Positions 1 through 7,641 of a DNA stretch of 22,446 bases are shown here, piece after piece. The stretch covers positions 1-22,446 of the forward strand of contig DATKEC010000050.1 of NCBI GenBank assembly GCA_035544575.1, read 5' to 3'. Under the pieces are notes generated by a model. It searched no databases. It worked only from the letters and a program-made list of their open reading frames with translations, and was not told the DNA's origin. Position numbers and translations under genes: made by a program. Source of the stretch: DATHWB01 sp035544575 (GTDB taxonomy: Bacteria > Actinomycetota > Acidimicrobiia > Spongiisociales > ZC4RG35). Numbering within the stretch: the first letter of the stretch is position 1; each line of letters starts with the position of its first letter.

Positions 1-942
1 CTCGACGAGGAGATCACCCGGTTCCTCCCCGAGCTGACATCGGTTCATGGGAGAGGCGTAACCCTCCGTCGACTCCTCTCGCACAGCGCCGGCGTACGCG
101 GATGGCGGCCGCTCTACGTGTGGGCCCGGAACCGGGACGACATCCTCGAGGTGGTCAACGAACTCGGCTTGGCCTCGGACCCGGGCACCCGGTTCGAGTA
201 CAGCGACATCGGCTTCATCGTGCTGGGCATCGCGTTGGAGAGGATCGGCGGGAGCCGACTCGACGACCTCGCCCGGGAGTTCCTGTTCACCGAGCTCGGG
301 CTGGAACGAACCTCGTATACACCGACAGGTCCGGAAGAGGCCTTCGCCGTGACCGAGCGAGGGAACGCCTTCGAGCGGAGGATGGCCGAATGGGCCGGAT
401 TGGACTTCGCCGGGTGGCGGACCGAGTTCCACCCGGGCGAGGTGAACGACGGCAACTCCCACTACGCGCTCGGTGGCGTCAGCGCTCATGCCGGGCTGTT
501 CTCCGACGCCCGCGACCTCGGAGTGTTGGGAGAGATGTGGCGGAACGGCGGCAGCTGGGAGGGTCGGCGGGTGCTGTCCACCGCCGTCATCACAGCGGCC
601 ACCTCCGATCAGGCTCCCGGCGGCTCCCGACGCGGCCTCGGATGGGAGCTGATGAAGTCTGGTGCTCCCACACTCGCCGAGCTCTCCCGGGCGGATGCCG
701 GCTTCTTCCCACCGACGAGTTCGCCTTTCACGCCTCGCTCCTCCGGTGAGCTACTGGGCGTCCGCGCGTTCGGGCATACCGGCTTCACCGGCACATCGAT
801 GTGGATGGACCCTGACCGAGAGCTCGTCTTGGTGCTCCTCACCAATGCCACCCATCCTGCGGTCGATCTCGACAAGCCTCTGAACGCCCTGCGAGCGAGA
901 TTCCACAACGCCGCCGTGGCGTCGGTGACGTCGGCCGCATGA
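1..942 (+). CDS. Serine hydrolase, beta-lactamase/AmiE-like family (5' partial)
   Basis: The frame is open from base 1, so the N-terminus, including the SxxK catalytic serine motif expected in this family, lies outside the window. What is visible is the rest of a class C beta-lactamase-type fold. It has LLSHSAGV near residue 25, a YSD triad (YxN equivalent) at visible residue 67, and HTGFTG (KTG equivalent) near 259. The block VNDGN...LGGVSAHAGLFS (about 148-168) resembles the subfamily that includes Bacillus subtilis YbbE/AmiE, which works on MurNAc-peptides next to murQ. The stop overlaps the start of the first permease (ATGA), which makes it the upstream member of a murQ/anmK operon. Its likely role is hydrolysis of muropeptides outside the membrane or in the cytoplasm; the missing N-terminus hides any signal peptide. 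The serine-hydrolase call is firm. The amidase role is inferred from context. Confidence 0.85.
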   Translation, partial: LDEEITRFLPELTSVHGRGVTLRRLLSHSAGVRGWRPLYVWARNRDDILEVVNELGLASDPGTRFEYSDIGFIVLGIALERIGGSRLDDLAREFLFTELGLERTSYTPTGPEEAFAVTERGNAFERRMAEWAGLDFAGWRTEFHPGEVNDGNSHYALGGVSAHAGLFSDARDLGVLGEMWRNGGSWEGRRVLSTAVITAATSDQAPGGSRRGLGWELMKSGAPTLAELSRADAGFFPPTSSPFTPRSSGELLGVRAFGHTGFTGTSMWMDPDRELVLVLLTNATHPAVDLDKPLNALRARFHNAAVASVTSAA

Positions 943-1895
943 AGCGCTACCTCCTCCGACGCTCCGTCGGGGCGCTCCTCACCCTGCTGGGGGTGGCACT
1001 GCTGGTGTTCCTCCTCCTGCGCGTCCTGCCAGGAGACGAGATCACGGCGCGCTACGGGATCGAGAGCGGCGCCCTCACCCCCGATCAAAGGGCGGCGTTG
1101 GAGCGCTACTACGGATTGGACGATCCGCTGGTCGCCCAGTTCTTCAATTGGCTCGGGAGCGTGCTGTCAGGAAACTTCGGAGTATCTGTGACCAGCGGTC
1201 GGCCTGTCTCCCACCTCATCGCCAACGCGCTGCCGGTGACCATCGAGTTGGCGGTGCTGTCGACGCTGATCGGATCGGTGCTCGGAGTGGCCATCGGGGT
1301 GATGGCGGCATCCCGCCCCCACGGACTGCGGGACACCGTGGGCCAGTCCTTCGGCCTGCTCGGGCTGGGAGTACCCAACTTCGTCCTGGCCTCGGCGATC
1401 ATCGCCGTGCTGTCGGTCCGCTTCGGGTACTTCCCCAGCGCGGCCCAATACGTCGACCTCTGGGACGACCCGGTCGTCAACCTCCAGCAGCATCTCTACC
1501 CGGCGATCACCCTCGGCGTGTCCCTCGCTGCCACCACCATGCGCACGACCCGCTCCGCCTACCTGGAAGTCAGCTCGCAGGACTTCGTGCGTACCGCGCA
1601 GGGCAAGGGCGTCCCACCGCGGCGCGTGCGGTGGAGGCACATCCTCCACAACGCGTCCATACCCATCGTGACCATCGTCGGAATCCAGTTCGGGTATCTG
1701 CTCGGGGGAACGATCATCGTCGAAGAGATCTTCGCCCTTCCCGGCATGGGCCGGCTGGTGTTGACCGGGCTCGCGCAGCGGGAGTTCGCCGTGGTCCAGA
1801 GTTCGGTGCTCGTCGTCGCGGCGATGTTCGTCATGGTCAACTTCGCGGTCGACCTCATCTATGCGCGTCTCGATCCGCGAGTGAGGCTGTCATGA
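939..1895 (+). CDS. Peptide-type ABC transporter permease (DppB/OppB family)
   Basis: This is a 318-residue inner-membrane permease of the DppB/OppB type. Probable membrane segments lie near residues 8-29, 99-123, 137-160, 184-200, 240-262 and 288-308. The cytoplasmic EAA-like loop is clear: DFVRTAQGKG at 215-224, followed by RHILHNASIP. The family-typical VEEIFALPGMGRL (261-273) and a C-terminal YARLDPRVRL are present. The length is normal. The ATG overlaps the hydrolase stop by 4 nt, and the gene's own stop overlaps the next permease start by 4 nt, so translation is probably coupled. It should pair with the DppC-like protein and the two ATPases encoded after anmK. Sequence alone cannot separate peptide, nickel or sugar substrates. 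The murQ/anmK neighbours suggest muropeptides or MurNAc derivatives. Confidence 0.95.
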   Translation: MKRYLLRRSVGALLTLLGVALLVFLLLRVLPGDEITARYGIESGALTPDQRAALERYYGLDDPLVAQFFNWLGSVLSGNFGVSVTSGRPVSHLIANALPVTIELAVLSTLIGSVLGVAIGVMAASRPHGLRDTVGQSFGLLGLGVPNFVLASAIIAVLSVRFGYFPSAAQYVDLWDDPVVNLQQHLYPAITLGVSLAATTMRTTRSAYLEVSSQDFVRTAQGKGVPPRRVRWRHILHNASIPIVTIVGIQFGYLLGGTIIVEEIFALPGMGRLVLTGLAQREFAVVQSSVLVVAAMFVMVNFAVDLIYARLDPRVRLS

Positions 1896-2779
1896 CGGTC
1901 GACGTCGTCGAATCACCCCAGCTGATGGAGCGCACATCGGTCTGGGACCTCGTACGGCGGATGTGGAGAAGTCCGAGCGGCGTGGTGGGACTCGTCATCG
2001 TCGGTTCGCTCTTGCTGATTTCGGTGCTGGCGCTCCTCGGTCTCACTCCCCACCCGCCGATCCAGGCCGACAGCACCTCCCGGTTCCTGCCCCCGGGGCC
2101 GGACCATTGGTTCGGCACCGATCAGTTCGGCCGGGACGTCACATCACGGGTCATGCAAGGGGTGCTCGTCTCGATGCGGGTGGCGATCGTCGCAGTCGCG
2201 ATCTCAGCATTCGTCGGGTCCATCGCCGGGATCACGGCAGGCTTCTTCGGGGGATGGCCAGACCGGATCATCGGACGCATCACCGACACACTGTTCGCGT
2301 TCCCGGCCATCCTCCTCGCCCTGACGATCGTCGCAGTGCTGGGCCGTGGATGGGTCAACACCGTCATCGCCATCGCCATCGTCTACACGCCCATCTTCGT
2401 CCGTGTGGCCCGAGGACCGGTGCTGTCGGTGCGGGAGTTGGACTACGTCAAATCCGGTCGCGTCCTCGGCTACAGCCCCCCGCGCCTGCTCTTCCGGCAT
2501 GTGCTGCCCAACGTGAGCGCCCCGATCATCGTCCAGATCGCACTGGCGCTGTCGTGGGCGATCCTCACCGAGTCGAGCCTCAGCTTCCTCGGATTGGGAA
2601 CCCAGCCCCCGGAGCCGTCCCTGGGACTGATGGTCAGCGAGGCCCGCACCCTGTTCGCGCGGGGATGGTGGCTCATGGTGGCGCCGGCCAGCGCCATCGT
2701 GCTGGCCGTGGTGGGTCTCAACCTGCTGGGCGACGGACTCCGCGACGTCCTCGACCCGACCGACTCCCACAGGAGGTAG
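1892..2779 (+). CDS. Peptide-type ABC transporter permease (DppC/OppC family)
   Basis: This is a 295-residue second permease subunit. The start is the ATG overlapping the stop of the DppB-like gene; longer upstream readings in this frame run inside that gene. DppC hallmarks are present: an N-terminal membrane anchor (about 31-51), HWFGTDQFGRD at 72-82, the EAA loop DYVKSGRVLGYSPPRLLFRH (about 184-203), and SLSFLGLG (229-236). About six membrane segments are expected. The final two Arg codons of this gene (AGG AGG) also form the Shine-Dalgarno sequence of murQ, so the reading frames are tightly interlocked. It forms the channel with the DppB-like partner. Substrate is inferred from context to be cell-wall fragments. 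Confidence 0.95.
   Translation: MTVDVVESPQLMERTSVWDLVRRMWRSPSGVVGLVIVGSLLLISVLALLGLTPHPPIQADSTSRFLPPGPDHWFGTDQFGRDVTSRVMQGVLVSMRVAIVAVAISAFVGSIAGITAGFFGGWPDRIIGRITDTLFAFPAILLALTIVAVLGRGWVNTVIAIAIVYTPIFVRVARGPVLSVRELDYVKSGRVLGYSPPRLLFRHVLPNVSAPIIVQIALALSWAILTESSLSFLGLGTQPPEPSLGLMVSEARTLFARGWWLMVAPASAIVLAVVGLNLLGDGLRDVLDPTDSHRR
2771..2776 (+). promoter_or_regulatory. Strong ribosome binding site for murQ
   Basis: A perfect AGGAGG lies 5 nt before the murQ ATG at 2782 and is made of the last two sense codons of the upstream permease. It is the only gene junction in this operon without a start/stop overlap. The site fixes the murQ start and suggests strong, independent ribosome loading. Confidence 0.85.
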
Positions 2780-2781
2780 CC

Positions 2782-3672
2782 ATGGACCCCAACCGCCTCC
2801 CCACCGAGCAGAGCAGGGACGACCTCTCGGATCTCGACCTCCGATCCACCCTGGAGCTGGTCCAGCTGATGGCCGGCGATCAGCTCGAAGCCCAGGAAGC
2901 GGTCGCCCGCGTCGCCCCCGACATCTCGGCCGCGATCGAGACCATCGTGGCGCGGATGCGGCAGGGAGGCCGTCTGATCTACGTGGGGGCGGGGACGCCG
3001 GGCCGCCTCGGCTTGTTGGACGCCGCCGAATGTCCCGCCACGTTCAACTCCGACCAGGTGATCGGGATCATGGCAGGCGGAGCAGCCGCATTCACCGCCT
3101 CCCGGGGAGAGGTCGAAGACGACCGGACGGCGGGTGCGAGGGACATCGACGGGATCGGAGTTGCGGAGGACGACGTGGTTGTCGGGATCACCGCCTCTGG
3201 AAGGACTCCGTACACCATCGGGGCCATCATGCGAGCCCGCGAGCTGGGAGCGGCGACCGTTGGCATCTCCTGCAACCCCGCGGCATTGCTGAGCGAGCAT
3301 GTCGACCATCGCATCGAGGTGGTGGTCGGACCCGAGTTCATTGCGGGATCCACCCGCCTCAAGGCCGGCAGCGCCCAGAAGGCGATCCTGAACATGCTGT
3401 CCACGATCTCGATGGTCCGCCTCGGCAAGACCTTCGGCAACCTGATGGTCGACGTGCAGGCAACCAACACCAAGCTGCAGGAACGGGCACGGCGGATCGT
3501 GTGCGAGGCCACCGGGGCGAGGGAACACGTCGCCGCAGAGGCCCTGGACGCGGCGGAGGGGGACGTGAAGGTGGCGATACTCACACTCCTGACAGGCAGC
3601 GACGTGTCGCAGGCACGCCGGAATCTCACGGCACATCACGGGATGCTCCGACAAGCTCTGGAGGCGGAATGA
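2782..3672 (+). CDS. murQ: N-acetylmuramic acid 6-phosphate etherase
   Basis: MurQ cleaves the D-lactyl ether of MurNAc-6-phosphate to give GlcNAc-6-phosphate and D-lactate in the cytoplasm, a step of peptidoglycan-sugar recycling. The protein is 296 residues, the normal size, and is a SIS-fold enzyme. It shows GAGTPGRLG at 69-77, DAAECPATF at 80-88 with Glu83 matching the catalytic glutamate of E. coli MurQ, MAGG at 97-100, an acidic EVEDD (110-114) near the second catalytic acid, GITASGRTPY (135-144), and the signature VVGPEFIAGSTRLKAGSAQK (181-200). The usual GAGTSGR has Pro instead of Ser. The start is fixed by the AGGAGG at 2771. The stop overlaps the start of anmK (ATGA), whose product is its direct substrate. 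Confidence 0.97.
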   Translation: MDPNRLPTEQSRDDLSDLDLRSTLELVQLMAGDQLEAQEAVARVAPDISAAIETIVARMRQGGRLIYVGAGTPGRLGLLDAAECPATFNSDQVIGIMAGGAAAFTASRGEVEDDRTAGARDIDGIGVAEDDVVVGITASGRTPYTIGAIMRARELGAATVGISCNPAALLSEHVDHRIEVVVGPEFIAGSTRLKAGSAQKAILNMLSTISMVRLGKTFGNLMVDVQATNTKLQERARRIVCEATGAREHVAAEALDAAEGDVKVAILTLLTGSDVSQARRNLTAHHGMLRQALEAE

Positions 3673-4841
3673 GAGTCGTCGGCATGATCTCGGGTACATC
3701 GATGGACGGGATCGACGTGGCGGCCGCCGACCTCTCCCTCATCGGCGACGAGCTCCACCTCCGCCCGCTCGGAACGTCATCTGTCCCCTATCCCGCCGAT
3801 CTCCGCGAGCAGCTGGAGGGGGCGATGCCGCCTGCCGCGACGACCGCCGAGGTCATCTGCCGACTCGACACCAGGATCGGGCAGGTGTTCGGCGACGCCG
3901 CTGCTTCGTTCCTCCAGGGTCCCGGGTCGGGAGCGGAACTCATCGTCTCCCACGGACAGACCCTCTATCACTGGGTCGACGAGGATCGAGCCCTCGGGAG
4001 CCTGCAGATCGGCCAACCGGCTTGGATCGCCGCAGCGGCCGGGCTTCCCGTCATCGCGGACCTGCGGGCCGGCGACATCGCCGCGGGCGGCCAGGGAGCA
4101 CCACTGGCGAGCCTCTTCGACGCACTCCTGCTCGCCGACTCCGACGGAGTCCGCGCCGCGCTCAACATCGGTGGTATCGCCAATGTCACCGTCGTCGGCC
4201 GAGGGGAACCATTCGCCTATGACACCGGTCCGGGCAATGCCCTGATCGACGCCGCAGTGCGACACCTGACGCGGGGAGAGCAGTCCTACGACGAGAGCGG
4301 GGGGCTGGCCGCCCGCGGTGAGATCCACCAGCCGCTCCTCGAACGGTTGCTGGAGGACCCGTACTACCGGCTGTCTCCTCCCAAGACGACCGGCAAGGAG
4401 CATTTCCACCTTTCGTACCTCCAGGCCGCGCTGGTCGAAGTGGGGCCGGTGCGAGCTGAGGATGTGGTGGCCACAGTGACTGCGGTGACCGCCCGGACGA
4501 TCGGCGACGCGTGTCGATCCCATGCGGTCGACGATGTGGTCGTCGCCGGTGGCGGGGTCCTCAACCCCACCCTGATGACGATGATCGAGGAGGAGCTGGC
4601 GGACACGACCATCCGAACGATTGACGAGTTCGGTGTACCTGCGGGCTTCAAGGAGGCGTACTTCATCGCGATGATCGGGTTCCTGACCGCCAATGGCCTG
4701 CCGGGGAACCTCCCCTCGGCCACGGGCGCCCGGCGCCCGGCAGTGCTCGGTGCTCTTCACCAGGGGCCGCGGCTCTTCGAACCGCCCCCGCCGGCGAAGA
4801 TCGCACCTACCCGCCTCCGCATCGTCGATGGATCGGCCTGA
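3669..4841 (+). CDS. anmK: 1,6-anhydro-N-acetylmuramic acid kinase
   Basis: AnmK opens and phosphorylates 1,6-anhydroMurNAc with ATP to give MurNAc-6-phosphate, which MurQ then uses. The 390-residue protein carries the N-terminal phosphate-binding GTSMDGID (9-16), SHGQTLYH (94-101), ADLRAGDIAAGGQGAPLA (130-147), LNIGGIAN (165-172) and YDTGPGNALID (184-194). Asp185 of the last motif aligns with the catalytic Asp182 of the E. coli enzyme. AGGGVLN marks the second ATP-binding region. The length is a little above the usual 370 because of a proline-rich C-terminal tail. It starts inside the murQ stop and its own TGA overlaps the next ATG (TGATG). Its presence implies that the cell meets anhydro-sugars, the products of lytic transglycosylases, either its own or from lysed neighbours. 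Confidence 0.97.
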   Translation: MRVVGMISGTSMDGIDVAAADLSLIGDELHLRPLGTSSVPYPADLREQLEGAMPPAATTAEVICRLDTRIGQVFGDAAASFLQGPGSGAELIVSHGQTLYHWVDEDRALGSLQIGQPAWIAAAAGLPVIADLRAGDIAAGGQGAPLASLFDALLLADSDGVRAALNIGGIANVTVVGRGEPFAYDTGPGNALIDAAVRHLTRGEQSYDESGGLAARGEIHQPLLERLLEDPYYRLSPPKTTGKEHFHLSYLQAALVEVGPVRAEDVVATVTAVTARTIGDACRSHAVDDVVVAGGGVLNPTLMTMIEEELADTTIRTIDEFGVPAGFKEAYFIAMIGFLTANGLPGNLPSATGARRPAVLGALHQGPRLFEPPPPAKIAPTRLRIVDGSA

Positions 4842-5821
4842 TGAGCACCCCGGTTCTCGTCGTCAACGATCTCACGACCGTGCTGCATCTGCCGGCAGGG
4901 GAGTTCCCAGTCGTGCACGGCGTCTCGTTCGACGTGTCCCCGGGGGAGACGGTCGCGCTCGTCGGCGAGTCGGGGTGCGGCAAGTCGATGACGATGCTCT
5001 CGGTGATGGGCCTCCACCCTCAGCCACCCGCCGAAATCGTGACGGGGAAGGTGCAGTTCGAGGGTGTCGACCTGCTCGAGCTTCCCGAGGAGGAGTACCG
5101 CGCATATCGGGGGGCGGAACTGGCGATGGTGTACCAGGACCCGATGACGTCGCTCAACCCGCTGATGCGGATCGGTGACCAGATCGTCGAAGCGATGACC
5201 TCCCACGGGTGGAAGCGGCGCCCGGCCCTCGATCGGGCAGTCGAAATGCTCGAACAGGTCGGAATCCCCCAACCGCGCCGGGCTGCCCATTCGTACCCGC
5301 ACGAGTTCTCCGGGGGGATGCGGCAGCGAGTCGTCATCGCGATGGCTCTCGCCCTTCGACCCAAGGTGTTGATCGCCGACGAGCCCACCACCGCCCTCGA
5401 TGTCACCATCCAGCAGCAGATCATCGAATTGGTGAACCGGTTGCGAACCGAGATGGGTATGGCGGTGGTCTGGATCACCCATGACCTCGGCGTCGTGGCA
5501 CGCGTCGCGGAGCGGACCCTCGTCATGTACGGCGGCCGGATCGTCGAATCCGGGCCAACCCGGCGGATCTTCGCCGCCCCACAGCATCCCTACACCGCCG
5601 GACTCCTGGAGGCGATACCGCCCATTGCCGGCGCCGACCGTCGTCCCTTGCATCAGATCCCCGGCGCGCCGCCCGACCCGGCCGAGCGGATAAGCGGCTG
5701 TCCGTTCCATCCACGCTGCCCGTACGCCCTCCACGAGTGCCGCGAGAAAATGCCTCCCCTCACCGACCGCGGCGAGAGCGCGGCGGCGTGTTGGGTTCCC
5801 CCCGCCGAATGGGGGTCTTGA
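4841..5821 (+). CDS. Peptide-type ABC transporter ATPase (DppD/OppD family)
   Basis: This is a 326-residue nucleotide-binding subunit. Walker A is GESGCGKS (42-49), the Q-loop is YQDP (Gln99), the signature is FSGGMRQRV (156-164), Walker B is LIADE (177-181), and the switch histidine is in THD (His214). The C-terminal oligopeptide/dipeptide-type domain has GCPFHPRCPYALHEC and a later Cys. These four cysteines (287, 293, 300, 317) match the positions that bind an iron-sulphur cluster in some DppD proteins. It pairs with the downstream ATPase as a heterodimer under the two permeases encoded before murQ. Both its start and its stop use TGATG overlaps, so it is in the same transcript as anmK. Confidence 0.96.
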   Translation: MSTPVLVVNDLTTVLHLPAGEFPVVHGVSFDVSPGETVALVGESGCGKSMTMLSVMGLHPQPPAEIVTGKVQFEGVDLLELPEEEYRAYRGAELAMVYQDPMTSLNPLMRIGDQIVEAMTSHGWKRRPALDRAVEMLEQVGIPQPRRAAHSYPHEFSGGMRQRVVIAMALALRPKVLIADEPTTALDVTIQQQIIELVNRLRTEMGMAVVWITHDLGVVARVAERTLVMYGGRIVESGPTRRIFAAPQHPYTAGLLEAIPPIAGADRRPLHQIPGAPPDPAERISGCPFHPRCPYALHECREKMPPLTDRGESAAACWVPPAEWGS

Positions 5822-6816
5822 TGCAGCCGATCCTGGAAACGGAGAGCCTCGTCCGCCGGTACCCGGTGAGGGGAACCAAGGAGACCCTGGCGGCGGTCGC
5901 CGGGGTGTCCTTCGCTCTTCACCCTGGGGAGACACTCGGGGTGGTAGGCGAGTCCGGCTGCGGCAAGTCCACCCTGGCACGACTCTTGGTGTTCTTGGAG
6001 CCTCCAACGTCGGGTCGGGTCAAACTCCGCGGGGCAGACGTCACCGACCTTCGGGGACGCGAGCTGCGAGCCATACGTCGCAGGATCCAGCTCGTCTTCC
6101 AGGATCCTCACTCCTCGCTCAATCCCCGGCTCACCGTGGGACGGACTCTGGAAGAGGTGATCGCGGTCCACCGCCTCAGGCCCCGCCCGGAACGCTCACG
6201 CCGGATGGTGGAGCTTCTCGAGATGGTCGGACTGTCGAGCAGCTTCGCCGACCGGTATCCCCATCAACTCTCCGGTGGGCAACGTCAGCGGGTCGGGATC
6301 GCCCGTGCGCTCGCAGTCGAGCCCGAGGTGCTGGTGCTGGACGAACCCGTCTCCGCGCTCGACGTCTCGGTCCGCTCCGGCGTCATGAACCTCCTCACCC
6401 GGCTGCGAGACGAACTCGGCCTCGCATACATCTTCATCTCACACGACCTCGCCATGGTGCGGCACATCTCCGATCGCATCGCGGTCATGTACCTGGGCCG
6501 GATCGCAGAGCTCGGCCCGTGGGACCGGGTCAGCCACGAGCCACTACACCCATACACCCTCGCCCTCCAACAAGCTGTCCCGGTCGCCGACCCCGAAGCC
6601 GAAGCTTCCCGAGAGATCGAGACACTGGTCGGCGAAGTCCCGGACCCGGCCAACCCGCCATCGGGATGCACGTTCCATCCCCGCTGCCCTCTCGCGGAGG
6701 ACATCTGTCGCGTGGAGATCCCGGTACTCGCACCGCTCATCGAGGATCACAGCGCCGCCTGCCACGTCACCGCGCGGCGCCTCGGACGCCCCGAAGCGAC
6801 CCTCAGCAACCGCTGA
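5821..6816 (+). CDS. Peptide-type ABC transporter ATPase (DppF/OppF family)
   Basis: This is a 331-residue second ATPase, the last gene of the operon. Walker A is GESGCGKST (43-51), the Q-loop has Gln94 (FQDP), the signature is LSGGQRQR (150-157), Walker B is LVLDE (171-175) and the switch is SHD (His208). The C-terminal domain again has the four-cysteine pattern (283, 289, 296, 314). The chosen ATG overlaps the previous stop (TGATG). An in-frame ATG at 5809 would add four residues and cannot be excluded. With both ATPases and both permeases present, only an extracytoplasmic solute-binding protein is missing from a complete importer. It may lie upstream of the window or be encoded elsewhere. 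Confidence 0.96.
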   Translation: MQPILETESLVRRYPVRGTKETLAAVAGVSFALHPGETLGVVGESGCGKSTLARLLVFLEPPTSGRVKLRGADVTDLRGRELRAIRRRIQLVFQDPHSSLNPRLTVGRTLEEVIAVHRLRPRPERSRRMVELLEMVGLSSSFADRYPHQLSGGQRQRVGIARALAVEPEVLVLDEPVSALDVSVRSGVMNLLTRLRDELGLAYIFISHDLAMVRHISDRIAVMYLGRIAELGPWDRVSHEPLHPYTLALQQAVPVADPEAEASREIETLVGEVPDPANPPSGCTFHPRCPLAEDICRVEIPVLAPLIEDHSAACHVTARRLGRPEATLSNR

Positions 6817-6851
6817 ACACGGGGCGGCACGACGTTGGAGCCACCGACAAC

Positions 6852-6928
6852 TTCGCGATCTTCGACTACATGCGCGTTTCGCGAACCGACTCGAGGGGCT
6901 TGGGTTTGGAATGCCGGATACCAACCCA
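6852..6928. terminator. Two weak hairpins between convergent genes (possible terminators)
   Basis: The 136-bp gap between the DppF-like gene and trmD, which converge, holds two inverted repeats. TTCGCGA (6852-6858) pairs with TCGCGAA (6879-6885). TGGGTTTGG (6901-6909) pairs with CCAACCCA (6921-6928) with one bulged T and an 11-nt loop. Neither is followed by a clear T-run on either strand, so factor-independent termination is uncertain. I see no coding capacity in the gap, and rplS, which often follows trmD, is not here. Confidence 0.3.
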
Positions 6929-6952
6929 CTACCCAAATCCACCGGACGGGGC

Positions 6953-7618
6953 TCAGGACTCGAGAAGGTCCGGTCTCCGTCGTGTCGTGCGCTCCAGTCG
7001 CTGCTGACGTCTCCACCCTTCGATCCGACCGTGATCGCCGGACAGGAGCACTTCGGGGACCGACCATCCCCGGAACTCTGCCGGGCGCGTGTACACCGGT
7101 TCTCCCAGCAAAGCCTGGCGGAACGACTCGTTCAGCACTGACTCGGGATTGCCCAATACGTCGGGTAGCAATCGTGCCACCCCTTCGATCACCGCCAGTG
7201 CGGCCGGCTCGCCTCCGGCCATGACGAAATCGCCCAGCGAAACCTCCTCGTCGATCATGTTCTCGACGATTCGCTGATCGATCCCTTCATATCGACCGCA
7301 GACGAGCACGAGGTGGTCGAGTTCAGCCCAGCGGTCCAGGTGCGCCTGCGTCAGCGGGGAACCGGACGGTGTCAGGTACACACGGTGGCCGGCGGCGAGC
7401 GAATCGAGAGCTTCGGCCAGCGGACCCGGGCTCATCACCATGCCGGGTCCCCCGCCGAAAGGAGCATCGTCGACGGCCCGGTGCACCCCGGTGCCCCACT
7501 GCCGCAGATCCACGGGTTCGACTGTCAACGTCCCCCGGTCGGTGGCCCGGGACACCATCCCGACGGCGAGTGCGCCGGCGAAGTAGTCGGGGAAGATGGT
7601 GACGACGGAGATCCGCAT
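6953..7618 (-). CDS. trmD: tRNA (guanine-37-N1)-methyltransferase
   Basis: TrmD transfers a methyl group from S-adenosylmethionine to G37 next to the anticodon, which prevents +1 frameshifting. It is a 221-residue SPOUT (trefoil-knot) enzyme. Supporting motifs are the N-terminal RISVVTIFPDYF, FGGGPGM (54-60), CGRYEG (107-112), SLGDFVMAGGE (127-137), ARLLP with Arg149, and YTRP followed by VPEVLLSGDHGRI (188-199). The usual DSF motif carrying the proposed general-base Asp reads ESF here (Glu164). It is on the same strand as ffh-rpsP-khpA-rimM but about 4.5 kb away, with its own TACGCT element 6 nt before the ATG. A GGGAGGAAGG lies further upstream than a normal SD. It is divergent from the YbjQ-like gene across only 23 bp. 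Confidence 0.97.
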   Translation of the reverse strand: MRISVVTIFPDYFAGALAVGMVSRATDRGTLTVEPVDLRQWGTGVHRAVDDAPFGGGPGMVMSPGPLAEALDSLAAGHRVYLTPSGSPLTQAHLDRWAELDHLVLVCGRYEGIDQRIVENMIDEEVSLGDFVMAGGEPAALAVIEGVARLLPDVLGNPESVLNESFRQALLGEPVYTRPAEFRGWSVPEVLLSGDHGRIEGWRRQQRLERTTRRRPDLLES

Positions 7619-7624
7619 GAGCCG

Positions 7625-7634
7625 AGCGTATCCT
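7625..7634. promoter_or_regulatory. Overlapping divergent -10 elements for trmD and the YbjQ-like gene
   Basis: On the minus strand TACGCT (7630-7625) lies 6 nt before the trmD ATG. On the plus strand TATCCT (7629-7634) lies 7 nt before the ATG at 7642. The two hexamers share two base pairs. Both fit the TANNNT pattern of leaderless actinobacterial promoters. No clear -35 is visible for either, and each would lie inside the other coding sequence. Confidence 0.5.
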
Positions 7635-7641
7635 TCCTCCC

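Noticed and set aside
6817..6952. Small gene or rplS remnant between the DppF-like gene and trmD
   Set aside because: No frame with a start, SD and recognisable protein is present in this 136-bp gap; only weak inverted repeats are visible.
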